Positions 35,937 through 45,228 of a DNA stretch of 64,000 nucleotides are shown here, piece by piece (position 1 is the first letter of the stretch; each line of letters starts with the position of its first letter). The translations under genes were made by a program, and so were the position numbers. The stretch lies in the NCBI RefSeq assembly GCF_014651835.1, contig NZ_BMXQ01000003.1, positions 186,001-250,000 on the forward strand. The letters run 5' to 3'. Below the pieces are notes generated by a model. The model was given only the letters and a program-made list of their open reading frames with translations. It was not told where the DNA came from and made no database searches. This DNA comes from Pigmentiphaga litoralis (GTDB lineage Bacteria > Pseudomonadota > Gammaproteobacteria > Burkholderiales > Burkholderiaceae_B).

Positions 35937-36692
35937 ATGCCTGCCGAACGTATCGTAGTGAACGCGCCTGACGGCGCCTGCCCGGCGTATGTAGTCAGTC
36001 CCGCTGAGGGCTCCGCAGCCGCTGCGCCTTGGCCTGCGGTTATTTTCTACGGCGATGCAGGTGGCCTTCGGCCGGCCATGGTCGAGATGGCCGACACGGT
36101 GGCCGCCGCGGGCTATCTGGTGCTGGTGCCCGACGTGTACTACCGCGTCGGGCCCTACACACCCCTGGTGCCCAAGGAAGTGTTTGCAGGTGACGTCGGC
36201 GCCGTTCTCGGGCCGCTGATGAGCACCACCGGCAACGACAAGGCGGCCGGCGACACCGAGGCGTTTCTGGCGTGGCTGGATGCGCGAGAGGACGTGCGCA
36301 AGGGCAAGGTCGGGGCGGTGGGCTTTTGTATGTGCGGTGGCATGGCCCTGTCCGCCGCGGCAGCATGGCCGGACCGTTTCGGTGCGGTGGCGAGCTTTCA
36401 CGGTGGCAATCTTGCGTCCGATGACCCCGCCAGCCCGCACCTGCGCGTGGGCGCCATACAGGGCGACGTTTATATTGCCAGCGCCGAACGGGACGAGTTC
36501 TATCCCCCGGCCATGGCGGCGCGATTCGAAGCTGCGTTGAATGAGGCTGGCGTGACCTATACGGCTGAAGAATATGCAGGCGCATCGCACGGCTGGATGG
36601 TCCCGGACTTTCCGGTATATGACGCAAACTGCGCAGAACGCGGATGGACAGCGCTGATAGCGTTGTTCGATCGAACACTCAAGCCATCATGA
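35937..36692 (+). CDS. Dienelactone-hydrolase-family protein
   Basis: A 251-aa alpha/beta hydrolase. GDAGGLRPAMVEMADTVAAAGY and VLVPDVYYR are typical of the family. The nucleophile elbow reads VGFCMCGGMAL: either Cys131 or Cys133 is the nucleophile, since family members vary between GxCxGG and CMSGG forms. The later Asp and His of the triad are plausible in SAERDEFYPP and GASHGWM. It is probably co-transcribed with the methyltransferase 9 bases upstream. Substrate unknown. Confidence 0.88.
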   Translation: MPAERIVVNAPDGACPAYVVSPAEGSAAAAPWPAVIFYGDAGGLRPAMVEMADTVAAAGYLVLVPDVYYRVGPYTPLVPKEVFAGDVGAVLGPLMSTTGNDKAAGDTEAFLAWLDAREDVRKGKVGAVGFCMCGGMALSAAAAWPDRFGAVASFHGGNLASDDPASPHLRVGAIQGDVYIASAERDEFYPPAMAARFEAALNEAGVTYTAEEYAGASHGWMVPDFPVYDANCAERGWTALIALFDRTLKPS

Positions 36693-36708
36693 TGAAGCCG
36701 GAATGAAA

Positions 36709-36740
36709 AACGGCCCCGTCGGAGGACCGACGGGGCCGTT
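36709..36740. terminator. Bidirectional terminator between convergent genes
   Basis: A 14-bp perfect stem AACGGCCCCGTCGG/CCGACGGGGCCGTT (36709-36722 and 36727-36740) with a 4-base loop, preceded by an A-run that would be a U-run for the minus strand. It separates the dienelactone hydrolase from the opposing BON gene. Confidence 0.88.
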
Positions 36741-36799
36741 CTGCAAACTACCGAGCGCCAGCAGCGGCACGGCGTGCCACTGCCAGAGTCAGGTGCCGA

Positions 36800-37114
36800 T
36801 TAACGGCCCTTGACGCGCAGGTCGTTCTTGACGCTTTCCACGCCTTCAACCGAGCGGGTGACCGCGACGGCACGAGCGATCTGCTCGCTGGAATCCACGA
36901 AGCCCGACAGTTGGACCGTCTTGCGGAACGTCTCGACGTTGATGTCAACGGAGCGGATGTCCTTCGTTTCCAGCAGCTTGGCCTTCACTTTTGCGGTGAT
37001 GGCGGCGTCAGCCGAGTATTCGCCAGCGGATTGCTGCGTGCGGGTCTGTGCGCAACCGGCCATCACAGTCGAAGTACCGATAATGCCAGCGATCAAAAGG
37101 GTACGGAAGTTCAT
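36800..37114 (-). CDS. BON-domain lipoprotein (OsmY-like)
   Basis: A 104-aa protein with a lipoprotein signal ending VMAGC (Cys21). One BON domain follows (ITAKVKAKLLETKDIRSVDINVETFRKTVQLSGFV, conserved Gly and hydrophobic pattern), thought to bind membranes or phospholipid. Ribosome-binding site AAGGAG precedes ATG 37114. It lies directly downstream of the DUF1328 gene on the same strand, so both belong to one likely envelope-stress transcript. Confidence 0.9.
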   Translation of the reverse strand: MNFRTLLIAGIIGTSTVMAGCAQTRTQQSAGEYSADAAITAKVKAKLLETKDIRSVDINVETFRKTVQLSGFVDSSEQIARAVAVTRSVEGVESVKNDLRVKGR

Positions 37115-37136
37115 GGTTGATTCTCCTTGGTAATGC

Positions 37137-37298
37137 TTATTTTCGAAATACGCCGCCGAGCAGCGACAATACTGCGAGGACGATGAATATAAAGAACAGA
37201 ATCTTGGCGATGGAGGCGGCGCCGGCAGCGATACCGCCAAAGCCCAGGACTGCCGCGATTATCGCGATAATGAAGAAGACGACAGCATAATGCAGCAT
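37137..37298 (-). CDS. DUF1328-family small membrane protein (YtjA-like)
   Basis: A 53-aa protein that is almost entirely two membrane helices: [19 protein letters not shown] and [19 protein letters not shown]. Length and the GGIAAGAA turn match DUF1328. A strong GGGAGGG site precedes ATG 37298, so I excluded the longer upstream frame. Function unknown in the family; genes of this type are often stress-induced next to BON proteins, as here. Confidence 0.88.
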   Translation of the reverse strand: MLHYAVVFFIIAIIAAVLGFGGIAAGAASIAKILFFIFIVLAVLSLLGGVFRK

Positions 37299-37620
37299 GT
37301 TCCCTCCCACCTTACTCATACCGGACCAGGGCGGATACTGAACCCGCTTGATTCTGGTACTTCCCCAATTACATGGCTGCGCCAAGGTTTCGTACAGAAC
37401 GACCCGCTTCCAGGTCGGTGATCTTCAACTGCCATGCGGCTTTTGAAAAATTATCAAACCCTGAAGCGATGTGTAAAAGTTACGCTGCGGCCCGGGTTTT
37501 GGCAAGGCGGCTGTGTGTGGATTTGTAATGGCCTATCGCCCGGATTCCATTAAACCGTCGCAAAAGCCGCGCCCGGGCGACGTTACGACCTGACACCGGT
37601 TCGATATACCTGCGTAAACC
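37299..37620. other. Promoter-side region of the DUF1328/BON genes
   Basis: About 320 bases without a gene. It should hold the minus-strand promoter of the DUF1328 and BON genes, but I cannot point to a confident -35/-10 pair. Composition is lower in GC near 37440-37530 (TTTTGAAAAATTATCAAA). Confidence 0.4.
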
Positions 37621-37654
37621 AGAAAAAAAGGCGTCCGTTGTTTCGGACGCCTTT
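37621..37654 (-). terminator. Intrinsic terminator of the Rieske oxygenase gene
   Basis: On the minus strand, AAAGGCGTCCG pairs with CGGACGCCTTT over 11 bp (37627-37637 with 37644-37654), then a T-run follows. It lies 31 bases past the stop codon of the opposite-reading gene. Confidence 0.88.
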
Positions 37655-37685
37655 GCGACGGTTGGTCAGGAAAGTTACTGATCTG

Positions 37686-38864
37686 CTAGAGATTTTCCGG
37701 TTCGTTCATGGCAGAGCGATACCACTCATGGAAATGCTGCATGCCGTCTTCCATGGGCGATTGATACGGACCGACCTCGTTCGTGCCGCGTTCGAGCAGG
37801 ATGCGGCGGCCTGCATCCATGCGCTCGGCGATCTCGTCGTCTTCCACGGCCGTTTCCATATAGGCAGCCTGCTGGGCCTCGACGAACTCGCGCTCGAAGT
37901 GGACGATGTCTTCGGGGTAATAGAACTCGACGATGTTCACGGTCTCTTGCGGGCCCTTGGGATACAGCGTCGACAGCACGAGCGTGTGCGGGTACAGCTC
38001 GATCATGTGGGTCGGGAAATGCGTGACCCAGATGGCGCCGAAGTCAGGCGGCTCGCCATTGCGGTATTCCAGCACCTTGTCGTGCCAGCGCTGATAGACC
38101 GTCGAGCCGGGGTGTTCGAGGTCCTGGTGCACCCCGACCTTCTGCAAACTGTAGAAGTCGTTGAATTCCCAGCTCAGGTCATCGCACGTCACGAAGCGGC
38201 CGAGTCCGGGATGGAAGGGGCCGACGTGATAGTCCTCAAGGTAGACCTCGATGAAGGTCTTCCAGTTGTAGTGGCAGACGTGCGTTTCCACCCGGTCGAG
38301 CACATAGTCGGACAGGTCGAATTCCGGGCGGCCAAGCAAGGCGGATAGTTCGCGACCCGCGTGCCGGTCACCCAGGCGCGGGGCCTCGAACAAGGACCCG
38401 TTCCAGTCCTGCAGCGCGAACCGTTCCAGGTTCAGGCACGGGTTTTCGCCGAACAGCGGCGCGCCGATCAGCTTGCCTTGCCCGTTGTACGTCCAGCGAT
38501 GCAGCGGGCAGACAATATTGCCGGTGACGCCCAGATTGCCGGTACTGGGCGCGTCGGCATACCGCCGGGCGCCCTCGCTGCCCACGGATCCCTTGCCCAG
38601 CATGACCGCCTGCCGGTGACGGCAGACATTGGAGACGAGTTCGACACCGTGCTGGTTGCGCACCAGCACGCGGCCATCGTTTTCCTGAGAGAGGGTCCGG
38701 TAATCACCGACTTCCGGGAGATTGTTCCGATGCCCGACGTAGTTGGGCGACCGGTTGAAAATGGACTGCATTTCGCGCTTGAAGCGCGCGTCATCAAAAT
38801 AGGCACTGACAGGAAGCTGCGCTCGGCTCGCTGCCACGTGTTCCACGCGACCGATATCGGTCAT
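37686..38864 (-). CDS. Rieske aromatic-ring-hydroxylating/choline-monooxygenase-type oxygenase, alpha subunit
   Basis: A 392-aa oxygenase from ATG 38864, with GGAGGGAAG before it. Rieske ligands are Cys81/His83 (VCRHR) and Cys119/His122 (CPLHRW). The gap between the pairs is 35 residues, about twice the usual 16-18, because of a GSVGSEGARRYADAP-type insertion. The mononuclear iron site is YLEDYHVGPFHPGL with Asp, His and His. The overall pattern resembles choline/carnitine-type monooxygenases and Burkholderiales aromatic oxygenases. No reductase is adjacent. Substrate unknown. Confidence 0.85.
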   Translation of the reverse strand: MTDIGRVEHVAASRAQLPVSAYFDDARFKREMQSIFNRSPNYVGHRNNLPEVGDYRTLSQENDGRVLVRNQHGVELVSNVCRHRQAVMLGKGSVGSEGARRYADAPSTGNLGVTGNIVCPLHRWTYNGQGKLIGAPLFGENPCLNLERFALQDWNGSLFEAPRLGDRHAGRELSALLGRPEFDLSDYVLDRVETHVCHYNWKTFIEVYLEDYHVGPFHPGLGRFVTCDDLSWEFNDFYSLQKVGVHQDLEHPGSTVYQRWHDKVLEYRNGEPPDFGAIWVTHFPTHMIELYPHTLVLSTLYPKGPQETVNIVEFYYPEDIVHFEREFVEAQQAAYMETAVEDDEIAERMDAGRRILLERGTNEVGPYQSPMEDGMQHFHEWYRSAMNEPENL

Positions 38865-39136
38865 GACTTCCCTCCGCGTGAGTGGTAGAGCCGGCCTCAA
38901 CAAGGGATCCCCCCCTTACGCAACCTGGGGAGGCATGGTGGTATTCCCGTGTGTGTTGTACCGGCGCGAAGAAAATGATCTGGCCGATCAAGCTTGGTAT
39001 TGTACCCAGTCCTTGTCTATAAGTCCGGCAGCCGGCTTTTTCAAGGGCGCACGTGGACGCATCTGCTCACACGCCTGAGCGGACCCGATCAATTACAATT
39101 GCGGGTTCGACTCTCCATGAGTTTGCAGGAGGCTTA

Positions 39137-39502
39137 ATGGCCGAAAGTTTGGACCCCCTCGCAGGGGACGCCGTGCCGATGGATTCGGGCGCTGCCGCGG
39201 GCGAAACGAAGGACGCTGCGCCGGGCAAGGACGCTGCAAAGCCCGCCGCAAAGGCCGCCGCGCGCAAGGCCGCTGCCGCCGCGCCTGCGCTGCCGCAGGA
39301 TTTCGAGACGGCGCTGGCCGAGCTCGAAGGACTGGTCGCGCGCATGGAAGACGGCTCCCTGCCGCTTGAAGCGTCGCTGCTGTCGTACAAGCGCGGCGTG
39401 GACCTGGTGCGAGTGTGCCAGGAGCGCTTGGCGCGCGCCGAAAACCAGGTCAAGGTCCTGGAAGGCGAACTGCTTCGTCCAATCGAAGACAGCGAGGATT
39501 GA
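39137..39502 (+). CDS. xseB: Exodeoxyribonuclease VII small subunit
   Basis: XseB wraps XseA in the single-strand-specific exonuclease VII. The C-terminal coiled-coil domain matches the family: FETALAELEGLVARMEDGSLPLEASLLSYKRG, then LVRVCQERLARAENQVKVL. An Ala/Lys-rich extension of about 50 residues precedes it, longer than in the 80-residue E. coli protein. Strong GCAGGAGG site before ATG 39137. The large subunit xseA starts at 63605 in this window, far away. The ispA start follows 5 bases later, the usual order xseB-ispA-dxs. Confidence 0.95.
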   Translation: MAESLDPLAGDAVPMDSGAAAGETKDAAPGKDAAKPAAKAAARKAAAAAPALPQDFETALAELEGLVARMEDGSLPLEASLLSYKRGVDLVRVCQERLARAENQVKVLEGELLRPIEDSED

Positions 39503-39507
39503 GCACG

Positions 39508-40401
39508 ATGAAGGCGGATTTCCAGACGTGGATGGGCACCTGCGGCGAACGGGTCGAGATGGCCCTGGCGCGGGTGCTGCCACCGGCTGAACTGGCCCCG
39601 ACCCGCTTGCATGAAGCCATGCGGTATGCGGCGCTGGGCGGCGGCAAGCGCGTGCGGCCCATGCTGGTGTACGCGGCGGGCGAAGCCTGCGGCGCCACCC
39701 CTGCAGCCGACATGGCGCTCGACGGCGCAGCGGCCGCGGTCGAATTCATCCACGTGTATTCCCTGGTCCACGACGACATGCCCTGCATGGACGACGACGC
39801 GCTGCGGCGCGGCCGTCCGACGGTGCATGTCCAGTACGACGAAGCCTGCGCGCTGCTGGTCGGCGACGCCCTGCAGACGCTGGCGTTCGATGTGCTGTCC
39901 CAACTGCCGCTTGCGCCGGCCCTGACGGTGCAGGCCATACAGGTCCTGTCGCAGGCGTCCGGCAGCGCGGGCATGGCGGGGGGCCAGGCGATCGATCTCA
40001 TGAACGTCGGGCAGCAGCTCTCGCTGGCCGAACTCGAAGGCATGCACCGCCTGAAAACGGGTGCCTTGCTGCGCGCAAGCGCCGCCCTGGGCGGCATCGT
40101 CACGGCTGCCACGTCGGAACAGCGCCGGGCGCTCGACGCCTATACGCACGCCGTCGGCCTGGCCTTCCAGGTCGTCGATGACATCCTGGATGTGACCGCC
40201 GATTCAGGCCAGCTTGGCAAGACGGCCGGCAAGGATGCCGCCGCCGACAAGCCTACCTACGTGTCGCACCTTGGGCTGGACGAGGCCCGCAGCCTGGCCG
40301 AAAGCCTTCGGCAGCAGGCGCATGCCGCTTTGGCACCCTTCAATGGAGCGGCCCAGCGCCTCGCGGAGCTGGCTGACTTCATCGTGCTGCGCGACCGATA
40401 A
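39508..40401 (+). CDS. ispA: Farnesyl diphosphate synthase (geranyltranstransferase)
   Basis: Condenses IPP with DMAPP and GPP to FPP. The 297-aa protein has the first aspartate motif DDMPCMDDD preceded by [11 protein letters not shown], and the second DDILD, plus GGGKRVRP near the N-terminus for IPP binding. The ATG at 39508 is chosen by homology; the frame is open into xseB. It is followed after 17 bases by dxs, the first MEP-pathway enzyme, giving an isoprenoid operon with xseB. Confidence 0.96.
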   Translation: MKADFQTWMGTCGERVEMALARVLPPAELAPTRLHEAMRYAALGGGKRVRPMLVYAAGEACGATPAADMALDGAAAAVEFIHVYSLVHDDMPCMDDDALRRGRPTVHVQYDEACALLVGDALQTLAFDVLSQLPLAPALTVQAIQVLSQASGSAGMAGGQAIDLMNVGQQLSLAELEGMHRLKTGALLRASAALGGIVTAATSEQRRALDAYTHAVGLAFQVVDDILDVTADSGQLGKTAGKDAAADKPTYVSHLGLDEARSLAESLRQQAHAALAPFNGAAQRLAELADFIVLRDR

Positions 40402-40418
40402 CGGAGACATCGCCAACC

Positions 40419-42344
40419 ATGTCCACAGATCTGCTCAATCGTATCCAGTCGCCCGCCGACCTTCGCGCGCTCGACCGCCGTGACCTGACGCAAGTGGCCG
40501 ACGAGCTGCGTGCCTTCGTCCTCGAGTCGGTGTCGCGCACGGGCGGCCACCTGTCGTCCAATCTCGGCACGGTCGAACTGACGATTGCCCTGCATTATGT
40601 TTTCGACACGCCTCATGACCGCATCGTGTGGGACGTGGGTCACCAGACCTATCCGCACAAGATCCTGACCGGCCGCCGTGACAGTATGGCCACGCTGCGG
40701 CAGGCGGGCGGCATTTCAGGCTTTCCGAAGCGGACGGAATCCGAGTACGACGCGTTCGGCACGGCCCATTCGTCGACCTCGATCTCGGCGGCGCTCGGCA
40801 TGGCAGTCGCGTCACGCAATGCAGGCATGGACCGGCAGCACATTGCCGTGATCGGCGACGGATCGATGTCGGCCGGCATGGCCTTCGAAGCGCTGAACAA
40901 CGGCGGCGTCACGTCCGACATCAACCTGCTGGTGATCCTGAACGACAACGATATGTCGATCTCGCCGCCGGTCGGGGCGCTGAACCGCTACCTGGCGCGT
41001 CTGATGTCGGGGCGCTTCTACGCGGCTGCCAAGAATGTCAGCAAGGCCGTGCTGGCGCACGTGCCGCCGGTGCTTGAACTGGCGCGCCGCCTGGAAGAGC
41101 ATGCCAAGGGCATGGTCACGCCGGCCACGCTGTTCGAAGAACTGGGCTTCAACTATGTCGGCCCGATCGACGGGCACGACCTGGAATCGCTGGTGCCGAC
41201 GCTGCAGAACATGCGCAAGCTGACCGGCCCGCGCTTTTTGCACGTGGTGACGCGCAAGGGGCAGGGCTACAAGCTGGCCGAAGCGGATCCGGTGCTGTAT
41301 CACGGCCCTGGCAAGTTCGACCCGGCTGTCGGCATCCGCAAGCCCGGCACGCCGCCCAAGCAGACCTTTACCCAGGTATTTGGCGACTGGCTGTGCGATA
41401 CCGCCGCGGCCGACATCCGCCTGGTCGGCATCACGCCTGCCATGCGCGAAGGCAGCGGCATGGTCGAGTTCGAACAGCGCTTTCCGAACCGGTACTTCGA
41501 CGTCGGCATCGCGGAACAGCATGCCGTCACGTTCGCGGCCGGGATCGCCTGCGAAGGGCAAAAGCCCGTGGTTGCGATCTATTCGACCTTCCTGCAGCGC
41601 GGTTACGACCAGCTGGTGCACGACGTCGCGCTGCAGAACCTGGATGTCACGTTCGCGCTCGACCGTGCCGGTCTGGTCGGCGCCGACGGGGCAACCCACG
41701 CCGGCAATTACGACATTGCCTTCCTGCGCTGCATCCCGAACATGGTGATCGCCACGCCGTCCGACGAAGCGGAGTGCCGCCTGCTGCTGTCCACCTGTTA
41801 CGAACACATCGGCCCATCGTCGGTGCGCTATCCGCGCGGCGCGGGCCGGGGCGCGATGCCTGCCAGGACGCTGGACACCGTGCCGGTCGGCAAGGGCGTC
41901 GTGCGCCGCGAGTCGTCCTCGGCGGCGGCGGACCGTGGCGTCGTCATCCTGGCCTTCGGCACGTTGCTGGTGCCCGCCATGGCGGCCGCCGACGCGCTCG
42001 ACGCCACCGTGGTCGACATGCGTTTCGTCAAGCCGCTGGACCGCGATCTGGTGCTGGAACTGGCAGCCCGGCATGCGGCGATCGTCACCATCGAAGAAGG
42101 CTGCCTGATGGGCGGCGCAGGCAGCGCCGTGACCGAGGCGCTGAATGCGGCGGGGGTGACCATGCCGGTGCTGCAATTGGGATTGCCCGATCAGTTCGTC
42201 GATCATGGTGACCAGGCCACCTTGCTCGCCGGACTGGGGCTGGACGCGAAGGGGATCGAGGCGTCGATCCGTACGCGGTTCGCGAAGGTGCTCGCCGTGC
42301 CGGCTACCGCTGCAGCCCCGCAGGCCAAGGTGGCAGCCGCCTGA
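40419..42344 (+). CDS. dxs: 1-deoxy-D-xylulose-5-phosphate synthase
   Basis: Thiamine-diphosphate enzyme making DXP from pyruvate and glyceraldehyde-3-phosphate. At 641 aa it is full length. The ThDP/Mg motif [18 protein letters not shown] is near residues 147-164, [17 protein letters not shown] near 70, and the transketolase pyrimidine domain shows [15 protein letters not shown] with the catalytic Glu. It ends the xseB-ispA-dxs operon, and a strong terminator follows. Confidence 0.98.
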   Translation: MSTDLLNRIQSPADLRALDRRDLTQVADELRAFVLESVSRTGGHLSSNLGTVELTIALHYVFDTPHDRIVWDVGHQTYPHKILTGRRDSMATLRQAGGISGFPKRTESEYDAFGTAHSSTSISAALGMAVASRNAGMDRQHIAVIGDGSMSAGMAFEALNNGGVTSDINLLVILNDNDMSISPPVGALNRYLARLMSGRFYAAAKNVSKAVLAHVPPVLELARRLEEHAKGMVTPATLFEELGFNYVGPIDGHDLESLVPTLQNMRKLTGPRFLHVVTRKGQGYKLAEADPVLYHGPGKFDPAVGIRKPGTPPKQTFTQVFGDWLCDTAAADIRLVGITPAMREGSGMVEFEQRFPNRYFDVGIAEQHAVTFAAGIACEGQKPVVAIYSTFLQRGYDQLVHDVALQNLDVTFALDRAGLVGADGATHAGNYDIAFLRCIPNMVIATPSDEAECRLLLSTCYEHIGPSSVRYPRGAGRGAMPARTLDTVPVGKGVVRRESSSAAADRGVVILAFGTLLVPAMAAADALDATVVDMRFVKPLDRDLVLELAARHAAIVTIEEGCLMGGAGSAVTEALNAAGVTMPVLQLGLPDQFVDHGDQATLLAGLGLDAKGIEASIRTRFAKVLAVPATAAAPQAKVAAA

Positions 42345-42386
42345 CGGGTGGTGGTTCGGCTGGCTTGTTTCGGTCGCGCCATGCAC

Positions 42387-42423
42387 AACGGCCCGGTATC
42401 ACGTCGATACCGGGCCGTTTTTT
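42387..42423 (+). terminator. Intrinsic terminator after dxs
   Basis: AACGGCCCGGTATC pairs perfectly with GATACCGGGCCGTT (42387-42400 and 42406-42419) around ACGTC, with a T-run of 6 at the 3' side. It begins 42 bases after the stop. Confidence 0.93.
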
Positions 42424-42464
42424 ATCGGGCCGTCTTGTCGCGGCCGTCAGGGTGGCGGCGTATT

Positions 42465-42511
42465 GGTCGTTGAATGGGTCGTTGATTGGGTCGTTGATTG
42501 GCTCGTCAACG
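42465..42511. repeat. 12-bp tandem repeats between dxs and yajQ
   Basis: GGTCGTTGAATG, GGTCGTTGATTG, GGTCGTTGATTG and a diverged GCTCGTCAACG run head to tail from 42465, after the dxs terminator and just before the stop of the convergent yajQ gene. Confidence 0.8.
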
Positions 42512-42522
42512 TGGCGCGCCGG

Positions 42523-43008
42523 TCAGTCGCGAAAGTTTTCGTAGCCCAGCGGCAGATCGGTCACTTCTTTCTTCAGCAAGGCGATCGCGGTCTGCAGGTC
42601 GTCGCGTTTGGCGCCCTGGATACGGACCGTGTCGCCCTGGATGCTGGCCTGCACCTTGATCTTGCTGGCCTTGATCTGGGCCACGATCTTTTTGGCGGCG
42701 TCTTGCGGCACGCCGTCCCGGACGGTCAGGACCTGCTTGACCTTGTCACCGCCGATCTTCTCGACCTTGCCGTGGTCCAGGAAACGCACGTCCACATTGC
42801 GTTTGGTCATCTTGCCCAGCAGCACGTCCAGCACCTGGCCCAGCTGGAAATCGCTGTCGGCATACAGGGTCACTTCCTTGTCCGCATGCTCCACCTTGGC
42901 GGCCGAGCCCTTGAAATCGAAACGCGTGCCGATTTCCTTCATGCTCTGGTCGACGGCATTTTTCAGCTCGACCTGGTTGGGTTTGCAAACGACATCGAAT
43001 GTAGGCAT
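42523..43008 (-). CDS. yajQ: YajQ-family nucleotide-binding protein
   Basis: A 161-aa protein starting [20 protein letters not shown] with a strong ribosome-binding site (AAGGGAG). The two-domain fold is clear from [18 protein letters not shown] and [19 protein letters not shown], ending in [10 protein letters not shown], the characteristic family C-terminus. Homologues bind c-di-GMP and act as regulatory proteins in some plant pathogens; here this is by family only. Divergent from murB. Confidence 0.95.
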   Translation of the reverse strand: MPTFDVVCKPNQVELKNAVDQSMKEIGTRFDFKGSAAKVEHADKEVTLYADSDFQLGQVLDVLLGKMTKRNVDVRFLDHGKVEKIGGDKVKQVLTVRDGVPQDAAKKIVAQIKASKIKVQASIQGDTVRIQGAKRDDLQTAIALLKKEVTDLPLGYENFRD

Positions 43009-43154
43009 CTTTGGCTCCCTTGGCTTCTTCTTGGCGGCGTGGCGCGAATCGGCATTCGCCGCGATACCCGCAATTGTAGTCAAGTAAGATGGACGGTCGC
43101 GGCGCCAGCGCTTCCCGGCCCCGGTATCTTTGATCGTCATCCCTAGAATCGCCC

Positions 43155-44186
43155 GTGACCTCGTCCTTTCCCCCGCCCGCACCGCAGAATCTTTCCGCCT
43201 TCAACACCTTCGGCCTTGCCAGTCGCGCCGCCGCCTACGTACGTCTGGATGACCCCGCGCAGCTGCCGGCCCTGGCCTCGCTGGCCGGCACCTACCCGTC
43301 GCTGTTCGTGCTGGGCGGCGGCAGCAACGTCGTGCTGCCAGCTACGGTCTCGGGCCTGGTCGCGCACATCGCCACCCGCGGCATTCGCCGTCTCGTTGAC
43401 AAGGACGGCAGTCGGATCGTCGAAGCTGCCGCTGGCGAAAACTGGCACGACTTCGTTACCTTCTGCACTGGCCAGGGCTGGGATGGTCTGGAAAACCTGG
43501 CGCTGATCCCGGGCACCGTGGGTGCGTCGCCGGTCCAGAATATCGGCGCGTACGGCGTCGAACTGATGGACCGTTTCGACAGCCTGACCGCCTATGACCT
43601 GCAGACCCGGCAGTGGGTCGACATGGACGCGGCCGCCTGCGGCTTCGCCTATCGCGACAGCCGCTTCAAGGCCGAACCCGGCCGCTGGATCGTCAGCGCC
43701 GTGCGCTTTCGCCTGCCGCTTGCGTGGCAGCCGGTCATCGACTATCCCGACCTGCAGCGTCACCCCCGCCTGGCCGCCACGACGCCCACCGCCCGCGCCA
43801 TCTTCGACGCCGTCTGCGAAATCCGCCGCAACAAGCTGCCTGATCCCGCCGTGATTGGCAACGCCGGCAGCTTCTTCAAGAACCCGGTCGTACCGGCCGG
43901 TCAGTACGCGGAACTCAAGGCGCTCTTTCCCGAGCTGGTCGCCTACGCCCAGCCCGACGGGCAATGGAAACTGGCCGCCGGCTGGCTGATCGATCAATGC
44001 GGATGGAAAGGGCGCGACCTGGGCCGCGCCGGTGTCCATGCCCGCCAGGCCCTGGTGCTGGTGAACCGGGGCGGGGCGCAAGCGGCCGATATCCTGGCGC
44101 TGGCCGAGGCGATCAGGAAGGACGTGGCCTTGCGCTATGGCGTGCAGCTGGAAGCCGAGCCGGTGGTGGTCGGCGGCGGGCAGTAA
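43155..44186 (+). CDS. murB: UDP-N-acetylmuramate dehydrogenase
   Basis: Reduces UDP-GlcNAc-enolpyruvate to UDP-MurNAc with NADPH in peptidoglycan synthesis. The 343-aa flavoprotein begins at GTG 43155. FAD-binding features are [12 protein letters not shown] and the diphosphate loop, [20 protein letters not shown] is the MurB hallmark, and AYRDSRFK and NAGSFFKNP supply the catalytic Ser and substrate contacts. The length places it with the E. coli type I form. Confidence 0.97.
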   Translation: MTSSFPPPAPQNLSAFNTFGLASRAAAYVRLDDPAQLPALASLAGTYPSLFVLGGGSNVVLPATVSGLVAHIATRGIRRLVDKDGSRIVEAAAGENWHDFVTFCTGQGWDGLENLALIPGTVGASPVQNIGAYGVELMDRFDSLTAYDLQTRQWVDMDAAACGFAYRDSRFKAEPGRWIVSAVRFRLPLAWQPVIDYPDLQRHPRLAATTPTARAIFDAVCEIRRNKLPDPAVIGNAGSFFKNPVVPAGQYAELKALFPELVAYAQPDGQWKLAAGWLIDQCGWKGRDLGRAGVHARQALVLVNRGGAQAADILALAEAIRKDVALRYGVQLEAEPVVVGGGQ

Positions 44187-44248
44187 GCAAGCCCGGCCGG
44201 CAAGGCGTGCCGGCAGGGCGCGGCGGCAATTACGGTAGATCGCCCGGC

Positions 44249-45100
44249 TCACGCCGCGCGGTGCCCGACAGGTGACGGCGTATCGAGCGCGCCCAGGCAC
44301 ATGACTGCCCGCGGCAGATCGGCAATCGAGTCCACGACCAGATGCGCGCCGGCGGCGTACAACCGCGCCGCCGCCTTTTCACGCACAGCGCTGAGCGCTT
44401 CGGGCGAGAGTGCGTCCAGTTCCTCCAGGGTCAGCCCCGCTTCGTTGCCTGACAGGGCCAGGCCGACGCACCACATGCCGGCGTTGCGTCCTTCTTCGAT
44501 CCCCGGCGCGGTGTCGTCGACCTTGATGCACTTGCGCACGTCGCCCACGCCCAAGGCCAGCACGTTGGCCAATGCCATGTAGGGACCGGGGCGGCCGCCT
44601 GCAGGCAGGTCATCGCCCGCCACGGCGTGGTCGGGGGCAATGCCTTGCGCGGCGGCGAGCGGAAGCAATACGTCGAGCACCTGGCGTGGGTAGCCCGAAC
44701 ACGACCCGATCTTGAGTCCCTGGTCGCGCAGCCACGCCAGGGTGGCGACGGCGCCCGGGATCGGTGCGGAATAGTCGCCCACCTTCTCGATCTGCATGGG
44801 CATGAAGCGGTGGTAGATGGCGTCGATATCAGCGTCTGTCGCAGCCCGGCCGCACTGCGCCCGCCATTGCGTGGCGATGGCAGGTGTCTGCAGCAGCGTC
44901 CGGATATGGTCGCGTTTGGACAGGCCCATGGGGCCGCGCGCCTGGTCCAGCGTGACCATGATGCCGAAGGCGGCAAAGGCTTCGACGAAGATCTGCGTGG
45001 GCGCAAGCGACCCGACATCGACCAGGGTGCCCGCCCAGTCGAAGATGACGGCGTCGAAGCGCCCAGGGGGCAGGGAAGGAAGCAGGGCGGATTGAGGCAT
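44249..45100 (-). CDS. phnX: Phosphonoacetaldehyde hydrolase (phosphonatase)
   Basis: Cleaves the C-P bond of phosphonoacetaldehyde to acetaldehyde and Pi. The 283-aa HAD protein has the nucleophile Asp21 in [11 protein letters not shown] and the Schiff-base Lys62 in [13 protein letters not shown], both diagnostic of PhnX, with [12 protein letters not shown] and [14 protein letters not shown] completing the HAD motifs. It lies downstream of phnDCE and an alcohol dehydrogenase on the same strand. The transaminase phnW, which would make its substrate from 2-aminoethylphosphonate, is not in the window. Confidence 0.95.
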   Translation of the reverse strand: MPQSALLPSLPPGRFDAVIFDWAGTLVDVGSLAPTQIFVEAFAAFGIMVTLDQARGPMGLSKRDHIRTLLQTPAIATQWRAQCGRAATDADIDAIYHRFMPMQIEKVGDYSAPIPGAVATLAWLRDQGLKIGSCSGYPRQVLDVLLPLAAAQGIAPDHAVAGDDLPAGGRPGPYMALANVLALGVGDVRKCIKVDDTAPGIEEGRNAGMWCVGLALSGNEAGLTLEELDALSPEALSAVREKAAARLYAAGAHLVVDSIADLPRAVMCLGALDTPSPVGHRAA

Positions 45101-45228
45101 GGCGTGAGGCTTTCAAATAAGGAGGAATGAGGACGTGAATTGGAAGGGCGGGAAGCTCGGGCGCATGGGGCGAGGGCCATGAAGCGCATCGGCAGGAAGC
45201 CAAGGGGCGCTTGAAGCTTGGCCCCAGG

